This document shows positions 1 to 12,505 of a DNA stretch of 64,000 bases, piece after piece. Numbering within the stretch: the first letter of the stretch is position 1; each line of letters opens with the position of its first letter. The stretch is taken from assembly GCA_019454045.1 (NCBI GenBank), contig SKCR01007813.1, positions 248,001-312,000 on the forward strand, written 5' to 3'. The notes below the pieces were generated by a model that had not been told where the DNA came from, made no database searches, and saw nothing but the letters and a program-made list of their open reading frames with translations. The position numbers were made by a program, and so were the translations under genes. Origin of the DNA: Zanthoxylum bungeanum (Eukaryota > Streptophyta > Magnoliopsida > Sapindales > Rutaceae).

Positions 1-1279
1 ATTTACTTTTGTAATAGTAATAGTAATTTACCTTTTTTAACTTTTACAGTTTTTACTATTCAACCATGAGGATGTAACTTCCCCCTGCTAGGGTGAAAGG
101 TAATTCTTTTACTATTGTTATTTAGATTAATCTCCATTAATTATAATATATTCACTATTTAAAATTTGACTTAATAAGGATACCGCTATATTGGTCGGTT
201 GGTAATTCATTTTAAAATGGTTTAAACCTGACTAAGCAAGGATACCGCCAGATTGGTCGGCTGGTAATTAAATTTGCTTACCGCCTATATGGCAGGTTTA
301 TTTTTGTTCCGCCTTTATGGCTGGTTGGACTTAATTTGACTTAATCAGGTTACCGCCTATATGGCTGGTTGGAAAACTTATCACAAGTTAATATATTATA
401 TTAAGGGAGATATCTAAATAGTAAATAGTAAAAGTTGATCATGTTACCTTAGCATTTTATTTTATTGTAATTTTACTTTTCAGTATTTATTTTACCGCAT
501 TTACTTTATGTCTTTTACTTTTAAGTTTTTCTAGCCCTAGTTATGTGTCGTAACTAAGTTAGTTATCTGGGGTTGTGATGAATTCTAATATCACCGGTTT
601 ATAAGGGGTTATTTTCTAGTTTGGGTAATTTAAAGGTTTACTTATTAAGCCTTAAGCTTAATGCGTCTTGTTAATTGGCCACTAATAAGATTGATCTAGT
701 AAATCTAAAATAAACTTGACAAAGGAATTTTAGGTTTCAGTCTTAGACTTAATAGCCCACGATCTTCCTTGAGGATAGATAACCCTTTAATAGATTTCCT
801 TACAGGATAGACATATACCTGTCGGGTGGGGGTAGCCATATTTGGCACTTAATCTTAATTAATCCAGGTAATTTGGTTGACATAGACATATGGTTCAATT
901 GGGTTATACTGGGTATTTGCGTCTGACCATCGACAGAGGCTTTCGCATAATTTCGTGTTCCAGGTTAGTAAACCGATATATTGCACAAACATGAAATAAC
1001 CACTTTATCTTTTCAAAGATATTAGAAAGATTCACAACCCTAGATAGTTTCCTAATATTGAATTTTCTTAAACCTACTTTCGTGAAATTTTATTTACTTG
1101 TTTTTAAATTTAAAATCATCACCATTTCAAATCAATCAATCAACTTGTTAGATACTAGTAATCATTTGACCAAATAAAATTAATAGATTAGGTATTAAGT
1201 CCTCGTGTGATCGATACTTTTTATACTACTTGAACGATACGTGCGCTTACGTTATACGCGTGTGATTACGCACTGGTCA
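1..1279 (+). mobile_element. Athila-like LTR, 3' portion, truncated by window edge
   Basis: This stretch is collinear with the LTRs at 8481-10492, 16227-18274 and 45353-47556. Shared landmarks are the block around 60-130 (AACCATGAGG then GTAACTTCCCCCTGCTAGGG), tandem units containing GGATACCGCC and GGTTGGTAATT at about 175-375, the block CCCACGATCTTCCTTGAGGA near 757, and the terminal region with GATACGTGCGCTT. It ends in CA at 1278-1279, as do the other copies. No primer-binding site follows the CA, so it is a 3' LTR or a solo LTR rather than a 5' LTR. It resembles the 45353 copy more than the 8481 copy. The left end and TSD lie outside the window. Confidence 0.85.
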
Positions 1280-1628
1280 AACACGGAATTGGATTTTTTG
1301 ATGGATAAACTTGAACATATAGGGTACCATAATATGAAGCGTACTTGTTGAGCACTTGGATAATGCGTTATGAATCATACAGATAATTTATAATATTTTT
1401 CTCGGATTAAATGAGTTAATTCGAATCATTTAATTGTTAAATGATGGTACACATATTTATGGGCATTTTGGTTATTTAATACTTATAAGTATTTGTATTT
1501 AATATATAATTTGATTCGATACACATTAATTAATTGTCAAATGAGTTTTTGACACATGTCATTAATATATATATTTTGTTATTTAGTATGTGTGTGTGTG
1601 TATGTATGTATGTATATATATATGTGTA

Positions 1629-1684
<56 letters not shown>

Positions 1685-2023
1685 ATATATATATATTAAT
1701 AATTATAATAATTAACTATTTAGATATTTAAATGTTAAATATTTAAATATTTAAATAATATCTATATATCATAGTTGTTATATAATATGGTTAATTATTA
1801 TTGGTTACATATGGCATGACTTTTAAGGTTGAAGTATACAAATTGGATTTGTTAACTTAAGCTTTAATTATTTAATTTGATTAAATAATTAATTTTGACA
1901 AAAAAATAATTATCCTAAAATTCTGCTAACCAAGTACAAAATTGACAAAGCGAGAAAGGCAAAATTTTTAGCCATATTTGCCTAGAAAAAAAGTGAAAAG
2001 CGAAAAAAAAAAACGACACAAAA
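1280..2023. other. AT-rich intergenic sequence with a TG/TA microsatellite
   Basis: No coding region is visible. A (TG)n then (TA)n tract occupies about 1588-1697. The rest is AT-rich sequence between an LTR end and the next solo LTR. Confidence 0.6.
1588..1697. repeat. (TG)n/(TA)n microsatellite
   Basis: About 110 bases of alternating TG, TATG and mostly TA dinucleotides. It creates a spurious open frame of Y and I residues that is not a gene. Confidence 0.95.
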
Positions 2024-2028
2024 TATTT

Positions 2029-4746
2029 TGTAATATCCCGAGTTTTCGAAACAGTTCGAGAAATTTTTCGATTTAATGTTAAGGATTTGGAATGGGATGG
2101 TAATCGACATTCAGAGTTTATGTATTAGAAAATAGATCATATATTTTAAAGTGAAGCTTTGTCGCGTTGGGAAACGCATGGTTTCGAGAATCGGTTACGC
2201 AATTCCTAATTATAACATTATATGCGTAGAAGTTTCTTGTTTCGGCTATAAAACTCGCCAATGAACTCCGATTGAGCTAATTCTTGAACCATCATACTCG
2301 TTTTTTCCGAGACAAACAACTTTCATGTTGAACATTTTTTGAAATTCGCATCAGAAGGGCTTTAAAATAGTAAATTTCTTAAAATACCCTTATAGGCAGG
2401 GGCAATATAGTAATTTCTGGAGAAATAACATGATATTTACTTTTGCTATTACAAAAAAAAAAAAAAAATCAGAAGGGGATACGAGAGAGAGAGAGAGAGA
2501 AGAGAGGTGGCTGGCGTACAGCCAGCCAGCCACCCTCGACGGTGCACGCCGGCACCGCCGGCTTCGTCTCCACCAGTCGGGCGGCCGGAACGGCGAGAAA
2601 ATATAAGAGAAAAGCACGGGCTTGGGTTTTCCGATCCCGGCTCGTCGCTTCGTTTCACGAACCGAGCCACCCGCCAAATCGAAGCCCTCGACGAGTACTA
2701 TAAGATGGCAGTGATGGTTTCTCTGATTCGTCCCCGGAATATCACGAAATGAGGAGGGAAGCCGCGTATGAACAGTAACCTCGACATGAACAGTAGCTCC
2801 GATCGAAATTCTGTCGATTCCAGCGCGTTCATGGGATCATTTGGAGTCCGTATATGGCCTCAAAATTTTGATGTGACTTGGATCTGGAGTGCTCGCGAAG
2901 CCAAGTAAGTAACCCATGCGATGAGAACTTAAATTAGTGATTTCGAGTTTGACTATATATATGTATATATATATATGAATGGCATGTTAGGATAAAAGAT
3001 GATAGTTAAAGTATATTCTTGAGAATGAAGTTCGAGATTACGTATGGTTAGGATAGTCGACTACCACGAATATGGACCTTTGTTATTGATATGACATGTA
3101 GTGAGACATGAGATGAACTGAATGATCATGTGTATCTATGGATGTATGGAAATGTATAAATCGGTACTGATATGAATTCATGTAAGTAAATGTATTAGTA
3201 TGTATAAGCAAATGTATTAGTATATGAAAGCGTAGTTGTATATGTATGACATGTTTGGATATGTATGATTTGGGTATAAAGGATTGGTAAAGAAGATAAA
3301 ATATGACTTTAGAATTGTATTAGTACCTGTAGATGTGTGTCTTTAGAATAAGTTGTTATTGATCAATGTATACGATTTAACGGCTTAGAATTTGAGTTTG
3401 TATAGACTAAAGTCTTTTCCGAGTAATGGAAGTTCGTTAATGATTGGATACGTATATGAATGGTGAATGTTGATTGATAGGTATAGAATGTGAGAATTGT
3501 AAAGGTCATGGAATCAGAATTTGAAGTAATATATATATTCATATGTTTGATATATGTATATAAACATATGTGTGTGATGATTCTGAATGATTTAGAAATT
3601 TTTGTCGTGTATATGTTTGATTATGAGAAACCGTGTAATGAGTTTGATTTTACAGATGATTTTACATATGATTTTGTGAATGATTTTCGCAAAAGTTTTG
3701 GAAAGAAAAATCTGGACTTATATATTGTGGATTTAGAAACAGACTTTTGAGATATGATTCTTTAAAAGAGAATGGATTCGTAAAAGAGTTTTCAAGAGAA
3801 CTCAGTCTTACAAAAAAAAGCTCAGAGTTTTTAGACAGAATAGAGTTTGCAGAAAAATTTTACAATAACAAAATGTGTTTTCAGATAAGAAATGAGATTT
3901 AAGAAAAATACAGTTTTCATAAGACAATTTGTTTGGGTTGCCGGTTTGATACTTCAAAGATGGATAATTGACATAACAATGAATGTGCTTGCCATCATAT
4001 TTCATGTGATTGAAGTGTATTTGATATTAATGATGTACGGTATTCATGTTGTGCTTTGTATGCTTTGGATGTTAGCGATTAAATTAGCGCATATGTAAAG
4101 TTTGACATTGATTAAGTTTAAAGAATAATATCAAGTTAATAAAATTTAAACTTGTAACAATTTAGCAATCCTGATAAACTGCTGATAAGTTGATTAGTTT
4201 GTTTGGAGTTTATATTTGGCTTATTTGTTATAACACTAGCATGGTCACTTACTGAGTTTTATAACTCACACCAAACCAGTTTACTAGTTTTGCAGGTTGG
4301 TTATCAGTTGGGTCAACCATTTCAACTTTAAAGTCATGCTCGAGACGTGGATCACCAAAACGGCAGTCACCCTCACAGGTGTCCTGGGAGAAGTCTTATA
4401 GGTTTTGGATCATTTTTTATTATATTGCTTTTGTGCTGAACACACTAGTTTGTATAAATAAGTTAAAGTTTTGATTGCTTATGATGTTGTGGGCACAAAA
4501 CCCTTGAGTGTTGATAGATTATGTGATTATGGAGCCCTTAGGTTGTGATTTTGATGAGTTGTGTGTGGACCTGAGGTCCTTTTATTCCTTTGACGTTTTC
4601 TTAGATTCTTTTTGGTACTGGACTGTGATCCAGGTTGTCCAGTTTTAGGATACATCATGTCGAACTTTCTATAAATTTAGAGGCTTATGGAGATGGGTCA
4701 ATCCTTTCTTCTGCCGGTAACCTCTTGCATCTGGCGGGATGTTACA
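2029..4746 (+). mobile_element. Ty3/gypsy-type solo LTR, TSD TATTT
   Basis: The unit starts TGTAATATCCCGAG and ends GGCGGGATGTTACA. This is the TG...CA layout, with a short inverted terminal motif (TGTAA.ATCCC / GGGATGTTACA), seen in large plant chromovirus-type LTRs. It is flanked by a perfect 5-bp duplication TATTT at 2024-2028 and 4747-4751. At 2718 bp it lacks primer-binding site, gag and pol, so it is a solo LTR left by LTR-LTR recombination. Inside are a GA microsatellite and a GC-rich patch (about 2484-2700) and AT-rich sequence with TATATA runs near 2955. Family assignment beyond gypsy-type is inference. A related LTR end is seen inverted at 63850. Confidence 0.85.
2484..2700. other. 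GC-rich patch with (GA)n inside the gypsy-type solo LTR
   Basis: A (GA)n tract at about 2484-2502 is followed by roughly 190 bases that are conspicuously GC- and CpG-rich compared with the AT-rich surroundings. Overlapping open frames on both strands here are a by-product of the high GC content. It may be the promoter or 5' leader of the LTR; that role is inferred. Confidence 0.5.
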
Positions 4747-4751
4747 TATTT

Positions 4752-6072
4752 TCCATATTGCTGAGAGCTTGTCAGGGCAACAAGGAAGGGATATATTTTC
4801 ATTTGTTTTGCTCTTTCATAATCTTGTCTTGGCCAAAAAATTCATCTCATCTTTAAGTGCTTCCAAAAAATATTCTTTGAAAGATAAAAAGAAAGGGTTG
4901 AATCAAAAAGTAAAGAAATTTGAAAATTTTGAGATAATTTTTAATATTCTTGAGTTTAAAAAATTTATTTCTTGTTCTTGAATATATAGATTTATTCTAG
5001 GATTTCTTTTATTTCTCAAATTTGGGCTTTTTAATTTAGATGATGAATTGAGAGGCTAGTTGCATGTGTGAAGCGATATTGATTAATATTAGTTCAATTT
5101 TATCATATGATGATTTTTTTCCATTCTAGAGTGTTATGATCACTCTTATAACATCTAGAATTGTTCTTAAGTCATTCATTTGCGGTAACTTTAATTGGTG
5201 TTGAGATTAACATGATTAATATTGAGAAAATTGATTATTTTTTCTCCTTGATCAGATCTGGAAAAATCAGAATTTTGTTGATGAAAAATATGATGTTTCA
5301 ATATATTTTATGTGTATCGGGTATTAGAATAATTGTCGGAAATTATTTCGGAGTGAAAATACGCGAAAACAGCGAAAAATGGTGTTAGTAGGTGAGTTTC
5401 GGACTTACTGGATAACAAGTAAACTACGAATAGTTTATCCAGTAAGTTTAACAATTTTTAAATTACGATTTCATCTGAACCACGCTTCCGCCACATATAA
5501 CCCCAACACAATTATGATGCGACATATTCATCATATCCTAAATAAATATTCAGAACTGATTTTCGTAATATGCCTCAACCAAAGACTTTAAGAATCATGA
5601 ATTTGAAACCTAAATTTCATACACGAAATTGATGGTTCCTCTCTGAATACATCACTGGATATAACGAGTATCAGTCCATACTCGAGGAACATGCAGAGGT
5701 CTAATATAAAATCGATGACGTGTCTGCCATTAGAATGTGGATGATAGCTCATAAATCCACTTGTGGTATCATAACTCAAATGATTAAATATACTATTCGA
5801 CTTGAAAAGATTCATTTTGATGTTGATGTATTATTTATTAGGAATCTTTTATTGAGTCGTTTAATATTCATCCAACGAACGCCTACATGTCTGTAAAAGT
5901 CTATCGAGACTTATGACTTACTGAGATAAACTATTGGAATCAATTTTCAGTATATGATATGTATTAGTCTCACAGGTTTACTAACTTATCAGGTATGTAA
6001 ACCTTGACTCGATATAATTTAAGAATAAACTATATTATGATGTTTCTCAGTAACAATTGTGAAGATTTTATA
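4752..6072. other. AT-rich intergenic sequence
   Basis: No gene, LTR terminus or recognisable domain was found. Short open frames of 70-80 codons show no motif and have an AT-rich, low-complexity composition. Confidence 0.5.
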
Positions 6073-6077
6073 ATTGT

Positions 6078-6667
6078 TGGTAAAATAGTGTCATTAAACG
6101 AAATTAACATGCTACATTCAAACAATAATTCAGTAACATGACAAAATTGAACATACACCATAAACATAGAAAAACATGGAAAATATAGAAGATGATGACG
6201 AAACTAAGATCCAAGTCGAGATGCCTCTGTCCTTAAGAACTTATTAGCCCCGCCTCATAGCTCTACGGATGGTTTTGTGGCTAACGTTCTCCCAAGATTA
6301 CTTGGATATTTCTTGTAGAATTGGCACTCCTTTAACAAGAACTTGAACAAGGACAAAATGGTTGAATCTCTCTCTTAACTTGACTCAATTATTCTAAATG
6401 AAGACTTGTAAATGTAGAAATCTCATATTGGAGAGAATAAACCTAAGCCCCCATTATATAGGCATGGAAGGGTGCCTTTGTAGGCACCATTTGGCTTAGG
6501 GTGTAACCCTCATAAGGGTTATACCCCTTCTTTATGCCTTTTGGGGCCTAGATGAGTGTTCTTCCAATTTAGAGGACATGTCTCTTTAACTTGTGCATTT
6601 CCCATAATGCACTTCTTAAAGGACATGTATCTCCTACTTAAACTACATATTTCAAGAATTTACAATA
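6078..6667 (-). mobile_element. Ty1/copia 3' LTR of the minus-strand element
   Basis: On the minus strand the LTR begins just after a polypurine tract (about 6668-6676, GTGGGGGA-like) and ends ...CTATTTTACCA at 6078. It is collinear with the plus-strand LTR at 26187-28802 once the CACTA-like insertion there is removed (about 590 versus 584 bp). The first dinucleotide appears mutated (TG to TA). It closes the 3' side of the decayed copia element whose RNase H lies at 7260-7740. No clear TSD partner was identified. Confidence 0.7.
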
Positions 6668-7259
6668 ATCCCCCACAATTCTCTAAATATTAATGCAGAC
6701 ACTTAAGAGAGTTTCCATGAAATAAAACTGCATCGAAATATGGAGCTTTCACCTTGAACCTTTCCTAGTGAATGACACTCGGATTTACTTGGTAAATCAG
6801 TGACCCATAGTCTTAAATTGTTCTATCGTTGGTGTAAACCAAGACAATTGCCAATGCATAGCTTTACTTTGACCATTTCCCGTTCTACGTTTGTGTTCAT
6901 TTCAGCCATGAACATTGGCCATGGATTCATCAAGTACTTTAGGGAATTCAGCCTTTAAAAACTCTCATGGAAGCGGCATCACTTCTTACTTGAAATAGGT
7001 GATCTACTATAAAGAGGTAATATGCCATAACCCTCATTAAGAATCTTCTCCTAATATAGTGATCATTAAAAGCCTTAACGTATCCTAACCTTGACAAACA
7101 GCACTCTGCGTCATTACAGAAATAGGAAAGAGTATAAAACTCTACACTGCTTGTTTTGAATTGCACAAAGTTTCAGTTGTCCCTTTTGAACCTAGATCTT
7201 GGGAACTCCAGTCAACTAGGTTGGGTTTCCACAGTGATAATTCTTAATTTATAGGCTTC
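6668..7259 (-). other. copia 3' untranslated region next to the LTR
   Basis: On the minus strand this lies between the pol terminus and the polypurine tract. It is collinear in part with 25965-26186, which is the equivalent region in plus orientation. No coding potential is visible. Confidence 0.6.
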
Positions 7260-8480
7260 AAGCCCATTCCCCTCGGTGACTTCTCAACTTTCTCTCTAGG
7301 TAAACTTTTAATAAGTGGATCCGCTAGGTTTTCCTTCGATTTGACATAATCTATCGAAATTATGCCACTTGAGAGCAGTTATCGTATGGTATTATGTGTG
7401 CGACGTATGTGTTGAGACTTACTATTATACATTGTATTTTGGGCTCTCCCAATAGCCGATTGACTATCACAATATATGTTTATCACTAGCATTGGTTTGG
7501 GCCAATTTGGAATATCCTCTAGGAAATTTCGAAGCCATTCTGCTTCTTCTGCTGTTTTCTCTAATGTTATGAACTCAGATTCCATGGTAGACCGGGCAAT
7601 ACATGTTTTCCTCGAGGATTTCCATGACACGGTTGCACTACCAAGTGTGAAAATAAATCCACTCGTGGATTTAAAATCCATTATATCAGATATCTAGTTA
7701 GCATCGTTGTATCACTCGTGGATTTAGGATATATCGTATAATGCAGACCATATTTTGAAGTTTCTCTTAGATACCTCAAAACTCTTACTATGGTTTTCCA
7801 GTGGTTATGTCCTGGATTGCTCGTATATCTGCTAAGCCTGTTTACAGCTTGAGTGATATCAGGTCATGTGTAATTTATGAGATACATCAGACTTCCAATG
7901 ATTCTCGAATACTCTAATTGTGATACGCTTGAGCTACTATTCTTTGAAAAAAAAAAAGATTTAGGTCTATAGGAGTTCTAGCCACATTTAGATCTCTTTT
8001 ATTATATTTCTCAAGTATTTTCTCAATATATTGAGTCTGAGATAATATATACCCATCTGATGTTCTGGAAATCTTAATTCCTAAGATCACATCAGCTAAT
8101 CTTAAATCTTTCATATCAAATTTGTTGGTCAATACTTTCTTGGTAGATTGGATCATCTCAATATTACTACCAATTATCAGCATATCGTCTACGTAGAGAC
8201 ACACAATGACATACCCTTTTGAGTTGATTTAGTGTATACACACTTATCACACTCATTGATTTTGAACCCACTCCGTATAAGGATTTTACAAGTTTGCACA
8301 CCTTCTGTTCTTGTCCAGGAACATTAAAACCTTCAGGTTGCTCCATGTAAATCTCTTCATCCAGTTCACCAATTAGGAATGTCATCTTTACATACATTTG
8401 ATGTATTTCAAGACCAAATATAGCTGCTATGGCTATGAGCATTCTTATTGACGTGATACGAGTCATTGGTGAATAGGTAT
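7260..8480 (-). pseudogene. Ty1/copia pol, reverse transcriptase C-part and RNase H (left part)
   Basis: This is the 3' half of a decayed copia polyprotein. The minus strand reads, in order, reverse transcriptase from the YSPMTR segment (8480 downward), the EIYMEQPEGF and KVCKLVKSLYG motifs (8330-8270), the catalytic YVDD box (about 8190), the DVILGIKISRTSDGY segment, and RNase H with [19 protein letters not shown] and [12 protein letters not shown] (7640-7430). Several frame changes and stops separate these blocks, so it cannot encode a working protein. Translation runs straight on into 18280, where the KYYRQKEGLNYFD-T stretch completes the domain. The Athila-like element at 8481-18274 therefore split an already existing copia gene. 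Confidence 0.9.
8476..8480. repeat. TSD (left) of the Athila-like element: GGTAT
   Basis: GGTAT immediately before the LTR start TGATGAGC is repeated at 18275-18279 directly after the 3' LTR terminal CA. Confidence 0.9.
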
Positions 8481-10492
8481 TGATGAGCAAAAAATATATC
8501 AATATTTACCGCCCCTTTTACTTAATATTTTGTTTAGTTTCTCGGGTTTGATGAACGTTTTGATGTGTTTTAGTTTATTTTGCAGATAAAATAAAATTGG
8601 GACTCAATGAAATCAATTAGAATGAAATATGGGTCAAATAAGGGTAAAAATTGGACTTGACATATTAATTTTGGAGAATGGAAACTTGAAATGGCGTTCT
8701 AACGAAGTGCAGTTTCAGAAATTCTAATTTTGCGCAGCTGTCGTTGTTTGGGCATAACTTTTTATTCTGATATCGGATTGTGCTAATTCAAGTTCCAAAT
8801 TAAAGAAGACTCAAAGATCTACAACTTTGAAAAATAAAATAATTTCGAAATCTGAAGATTTCATGACCGAAATGGATGAAACATCCAGAAGTGTGTTATG
8901 TGTAATTATTAAAGTCATTTTCAAAGCAAAAAAATAAATAAATAATAAAAATATTTAAACTCCCACCAAACATGATAGCAATTAATAATAGATTTGGTGG
9001 AGTAATTAGTGGAGCAATTAATAATGGATTTGGTGGAGGCAAAATTTTGCCTATAAATACCAAATCATTTCATTTATAAATTCATATTTTCTTCTTTGAA
9101 ATTCCTTAAGAATAACTAATAAATTGTATATTATTTGTTTATTTACAACTTTCAGTAAATAATTTTCGCTTTTGCACTTTCTTTTCTTTACTTTTCAGTT
9201 TTTACTTTCCACAATTTACTTTTACGCACAGTACTTTCCTTTTTTTACTTTTTCAGTTTTTACTTTTCAAGCAATGAGGAGGTAACTCCCTCTTAATGGG
9301 GTAAAAGGTAAAGCTTTTATTATTGCTATTTAGATTAATCTCCCCTAATTATAATATAATAACTATTTAAAATCTGCCTTAACGAGGATACCGCCATATT
9401 GGTCGGTTGGTAATTAATTATAAATTGGTTTTAACCTGACTAAGCATGGATACCGCCTGGTTGGTCGGTTGGTAATTAATTATTAATTTGACTTAATCAT
9501 GATACTACATATATGGCTGGTTGGTAATTATCACATAAAATTAATATATTATATTAAGGGAGATATCTAAAATAGTAGTAATAAAAGTGAATCATTTTAC
9601 CTCAGTATTTTCTTTATTGTACTTTTACTTTATTTACTTTCAACATTTCTTTCTAGTAATTTACTTTCCAGTAATTTAATTTCCATCATTTACTTTTCAG
9701 TATTTAATTTCCAGCAATTTACTTTATGTCTTTTCTTTTATTTAAGTTTTCACTACCCGTAAATATGTGTCGTAACTAAGCCAGTTATATGGGGTTGTGA
9801 TGAAATCCAATATCACCGGTTTATAAGGGATTAAATTACAGTTTGGGTAATATAAAGGTTTATTTATTGAGTCTTAATCCTAATGTTTTTTATTAACTGG
9901 CCATTAATAAAATTGAACTGGTAAACTTAAAATGAACTTGGAAAATAGATTTTAGGTTAAAGACCTTAGACTCAATAGCCCACGATCTTCCTTGAGGATA
10001 GATAACCCTTTAATAGATTTCTTTACAGGATAGGAATATACATGTCGGGTGGGGGTAGCCATAATTGGAACTTAATCTTAATGAATTCAGATAACTTAGT
10101 TAACATAGGAATATGATTAATTGGGTTATACTGGGTATTTGTATTTGACCATCGGAAGAGGCTTTTACATAATTTCGTGTTCCAGGTTAATAAACCAATA
10201 TATTACACAAACGTAAAATAACCACTTCATCTTTTAAAACATATTGGAAGGATTCACAACCCTGGATAGTTTTATAAATTTGAATTTTCTTCAATCTACT
10301 TTCAAGCAATTTATTTACTTGTTTTAATTTTAAAGTCATCACCCAATCAAACAATCAATCCATTAGATACTTGTAAACATTTAACTTCATAAATTGATAA
10401 CAAAAAGTTTTAAGTCCTCATGGGATCGATACTTTTTATATTACTTGAACGATACGTGTGCTTGCGTTATACACGTGTGATTACGCCGGTCA
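8481..10492 (+). repeat. 5' LTR of the Athila-like element
   Basis: The LTR starts TGATGAGC and ends CGGTCA, with 2,012 bp. It is collinear along its full length with 16227-18274. A TATA box lies at 9052-9059. Downstream are tandem units with GGATACCGCC and GGTTGGTAATT at about 9380-9520. A conserved block with CCCACGATCTTCC near 9978 is shared by all LTRs of this group in the window. Confidence 0.92.
9052..9059 (+). promoter_or_regulatory. TATA box in the 5' LTR
   Basis: TATAAATA occurs about 570 bp into the LTR, after repeated ATTTGGTGGAG motifs. The same box is conserved at 16831-16838. It is a plausible core promoter for element transcription; this is inferred from position and conservation. 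Confidence 0.65.
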
Positions 10493-10498
10493 AGTTTT

Positions 10499-10516
10499 TG
10501 GCGCCGTTACCGGGGA
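10499..10516 (+). other. Primer-binding site, tRNA-Asp type
   Basis: TGGCGCCGTTACCGGGGA lies 6 nt after the 5' LTR and matches the complement of the plant tRNA-Asp 3' end with one mismatch. tRNA-Asp priming is typical of Athila-group elements. This fixes the 5' side and the orientation of the element. Confidence 0.9.
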
Positions 10517-10656
10517 CTTATTTATCTTTCACTATTAATTTTGAGGTTAGATACCTTTACTTGTATCTAATTTTCTTTTTACTTATTGCTTTTGTTTTCA
10601 CTTGTTTTAGGTTCTCAGACACTACATGAGATGAACCAGAAGCTTTGAAATTCGAC

Positions 10657-12480
10657 CGCTTGACCCAGAAATTGAAAGAACCATAAGACAATTAAGAAGG
10701 GAAAGACGAGAAGGCCAAGAAGCAATCGTTAATATGGAACCTGAACCGTTGGAAGTTGCACCACCAATTCCCATTCGAGGCATAACCGTTCTGGTGGTTG
10801 ACGGCTTTATTTCATGTATTGTACTTCCTCCATTACCAGCAAATGTGTGTGACATCAAAACATGCATTCAGATGATTCAGCAGTCAATACAGTTAGGGGG
10901 GAATGCAACTGAAGATCCTAATGCCCACATCAGCAACTTCCTGGAAGTTTGCGGCACTTTCAATTACAACAGAGCATCAGAAGAAGGAATGAGACAACGA
11001 GTTTTTCCATATTCCTTGAAAAACAGAGCAAAAGCTTGGCTACATTCACTATCAGCAGGTTACATCACAACTTGGAACACTCTAGCCACCAAATTCCTTG
11101 CAAAGTACTTTCCACCAGCCAGAACATCAAAGTTGAGGAATGACATCACATCCTTCGTGCAGCAAGATTCAGAATCCCTCTGCGAAGCTTGGGAAAGATT
11201 CAAAGATTTGCTCCGGAAATGTCTTCACCATGAGATTCCAAAGTGGCTTTAAGTCCAAACTTTCTATAATGGACTTTCTAGACTAATGAGAACCACAATT
11301 GATGTTGTTTCTGGAGGAGCTTTGATGGCAAAAGGAGAAGATCAAGCCTGGGACTTAATCGAAGAAATGGCTAACAATAATTCCTTGTTGCCAACAGATT
11401 GAAGCATGATCCAGAGAATTGCAGGAATATATGAAGTTGGAGCCAACTCAACAGTGAATACTAAGTTGGATCAGATTTGCAAATACCTAGAAACACTCAG
11501 CGCACAAGTTGTAAACATTACTGGAACCACAAGTTCACCATATGGAGGAGCACCAGAGCCAAACCAATATAAAGAAATGGTGAATTACGTCAATAATTTC
11601 AACAGACAGAGGAACGATCCCTATTCCAACACCTACAACCCAGGGTGGAGGAATCATCCTAATTTCGTATGGAACAACAATTCAGGGTAAATGAACAACC
11701 GACCACCCGAATTCCAACAGCAGAACAAAGGCTGGGAGCAGGCAAATGAAACAGGAATAGCAGAAGTGTTGACCCATTTGAAAAAGATAAAAGCAAAACA
11801 TGACTCTCAAGCAGCTAGGTATGATGTTTTGTTTCAATCCCATGCAGCATTAATTCAAAGTCAAACTGCTTCTATTAAAGCATTGGAGAATCAAATTGGA
11901 CAACTTGCCAATGCTCAGAGTTACAGACCGCCAGGTAACCGTCCTAGCAACACATAACCAAATCCAAGGAACATTGGGAAGGAGCAATGTTATGCCATCA
12001 TGTTAAAAAATAGCACTGAAATCAACAAAGATGTTGGAATCAAGGAAACTATTGAAGAAGTTCCAAAATATGCAGTTCCACATATGGAGGAAAAAGAAGA
12101 AAAGGAAAAAGATCAAGAAAGAATCATTTTACCTCCACATTTTCCTCAACGACTCCAGAAAAACAAATTGGATAAACAGTTTGCTCGATTATTGGAGGTT
12201 TTTAAAAAGCTGCATATCAACATCCCATTTGCAGAAGCCTTGGGAGAAATGCCCAGCTATGTCAAATTCATGAAAGACATTCTTTCACGAAAACGGAGAT
12301 TGGGAGATTACGAGACAGTAGCATTGACGGAAGAATGCAGTGCCATCATTCAGAGGAAACTTCCCCCAAAGTTGAAAGATCCTGGCAGTTTCACTGTTCT
12401 TTGCACCATATGAGAACATGACTTCGGTAAGGCTTTATGTGACTTAGGTGCAAGTGTTAACTTAATGCCTTTTTTATTTA
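10657..12480 (+). pseudogene. gag: gag and start of protease, Athila-like
   Basis: One reading frame from ATG 10734 is recognisable as a gag polyprotein but is broken by in-frame stops at 11250, 11400, 11688, 11955 and 12411. Upstream of 10734 the same frame reads DPEIERTIRQLRRERREG, and a one-base loss near 10655 separates it from a likely earlier start. The capsid-like core is at residues ~60-170 of the first block, with AKAWLHSL and the W...F...YFPP pattern of plant gag. The later blocks contain a Q/N-rich region (YNPGWRNHPNF) and a coiled-coil-like stretch (SIKALENQIGQLANAQ). The final block ends at the retropepsin start, where CDLGASVNLMP (about 12440-12472) replaces the usual DTG/DSG with DLG. 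The protein would form the particle shell; this copy cannot make it intact. Confidence 0.85.
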
Positions 12481-12505
12481 CGGGAAACTGCAGATTGGAG
12501 AAACA

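Noticed and set aside
1534..1731. 65-codon open frame
   Set aside because: Translation of the TG/TA microsatellite; low-complexity Y/I repeats.
2390..2752. Overlapping open frames on both strands in the GC-rich patch
   Set aside because: High GC lowers stop frequency. They lie inside a solo LTR and show no domain.
10420..10629. 69-codon frame across LTR end and primer site
   Set aside because: Covers the LTR terminus and primer-binding site; not a gene.
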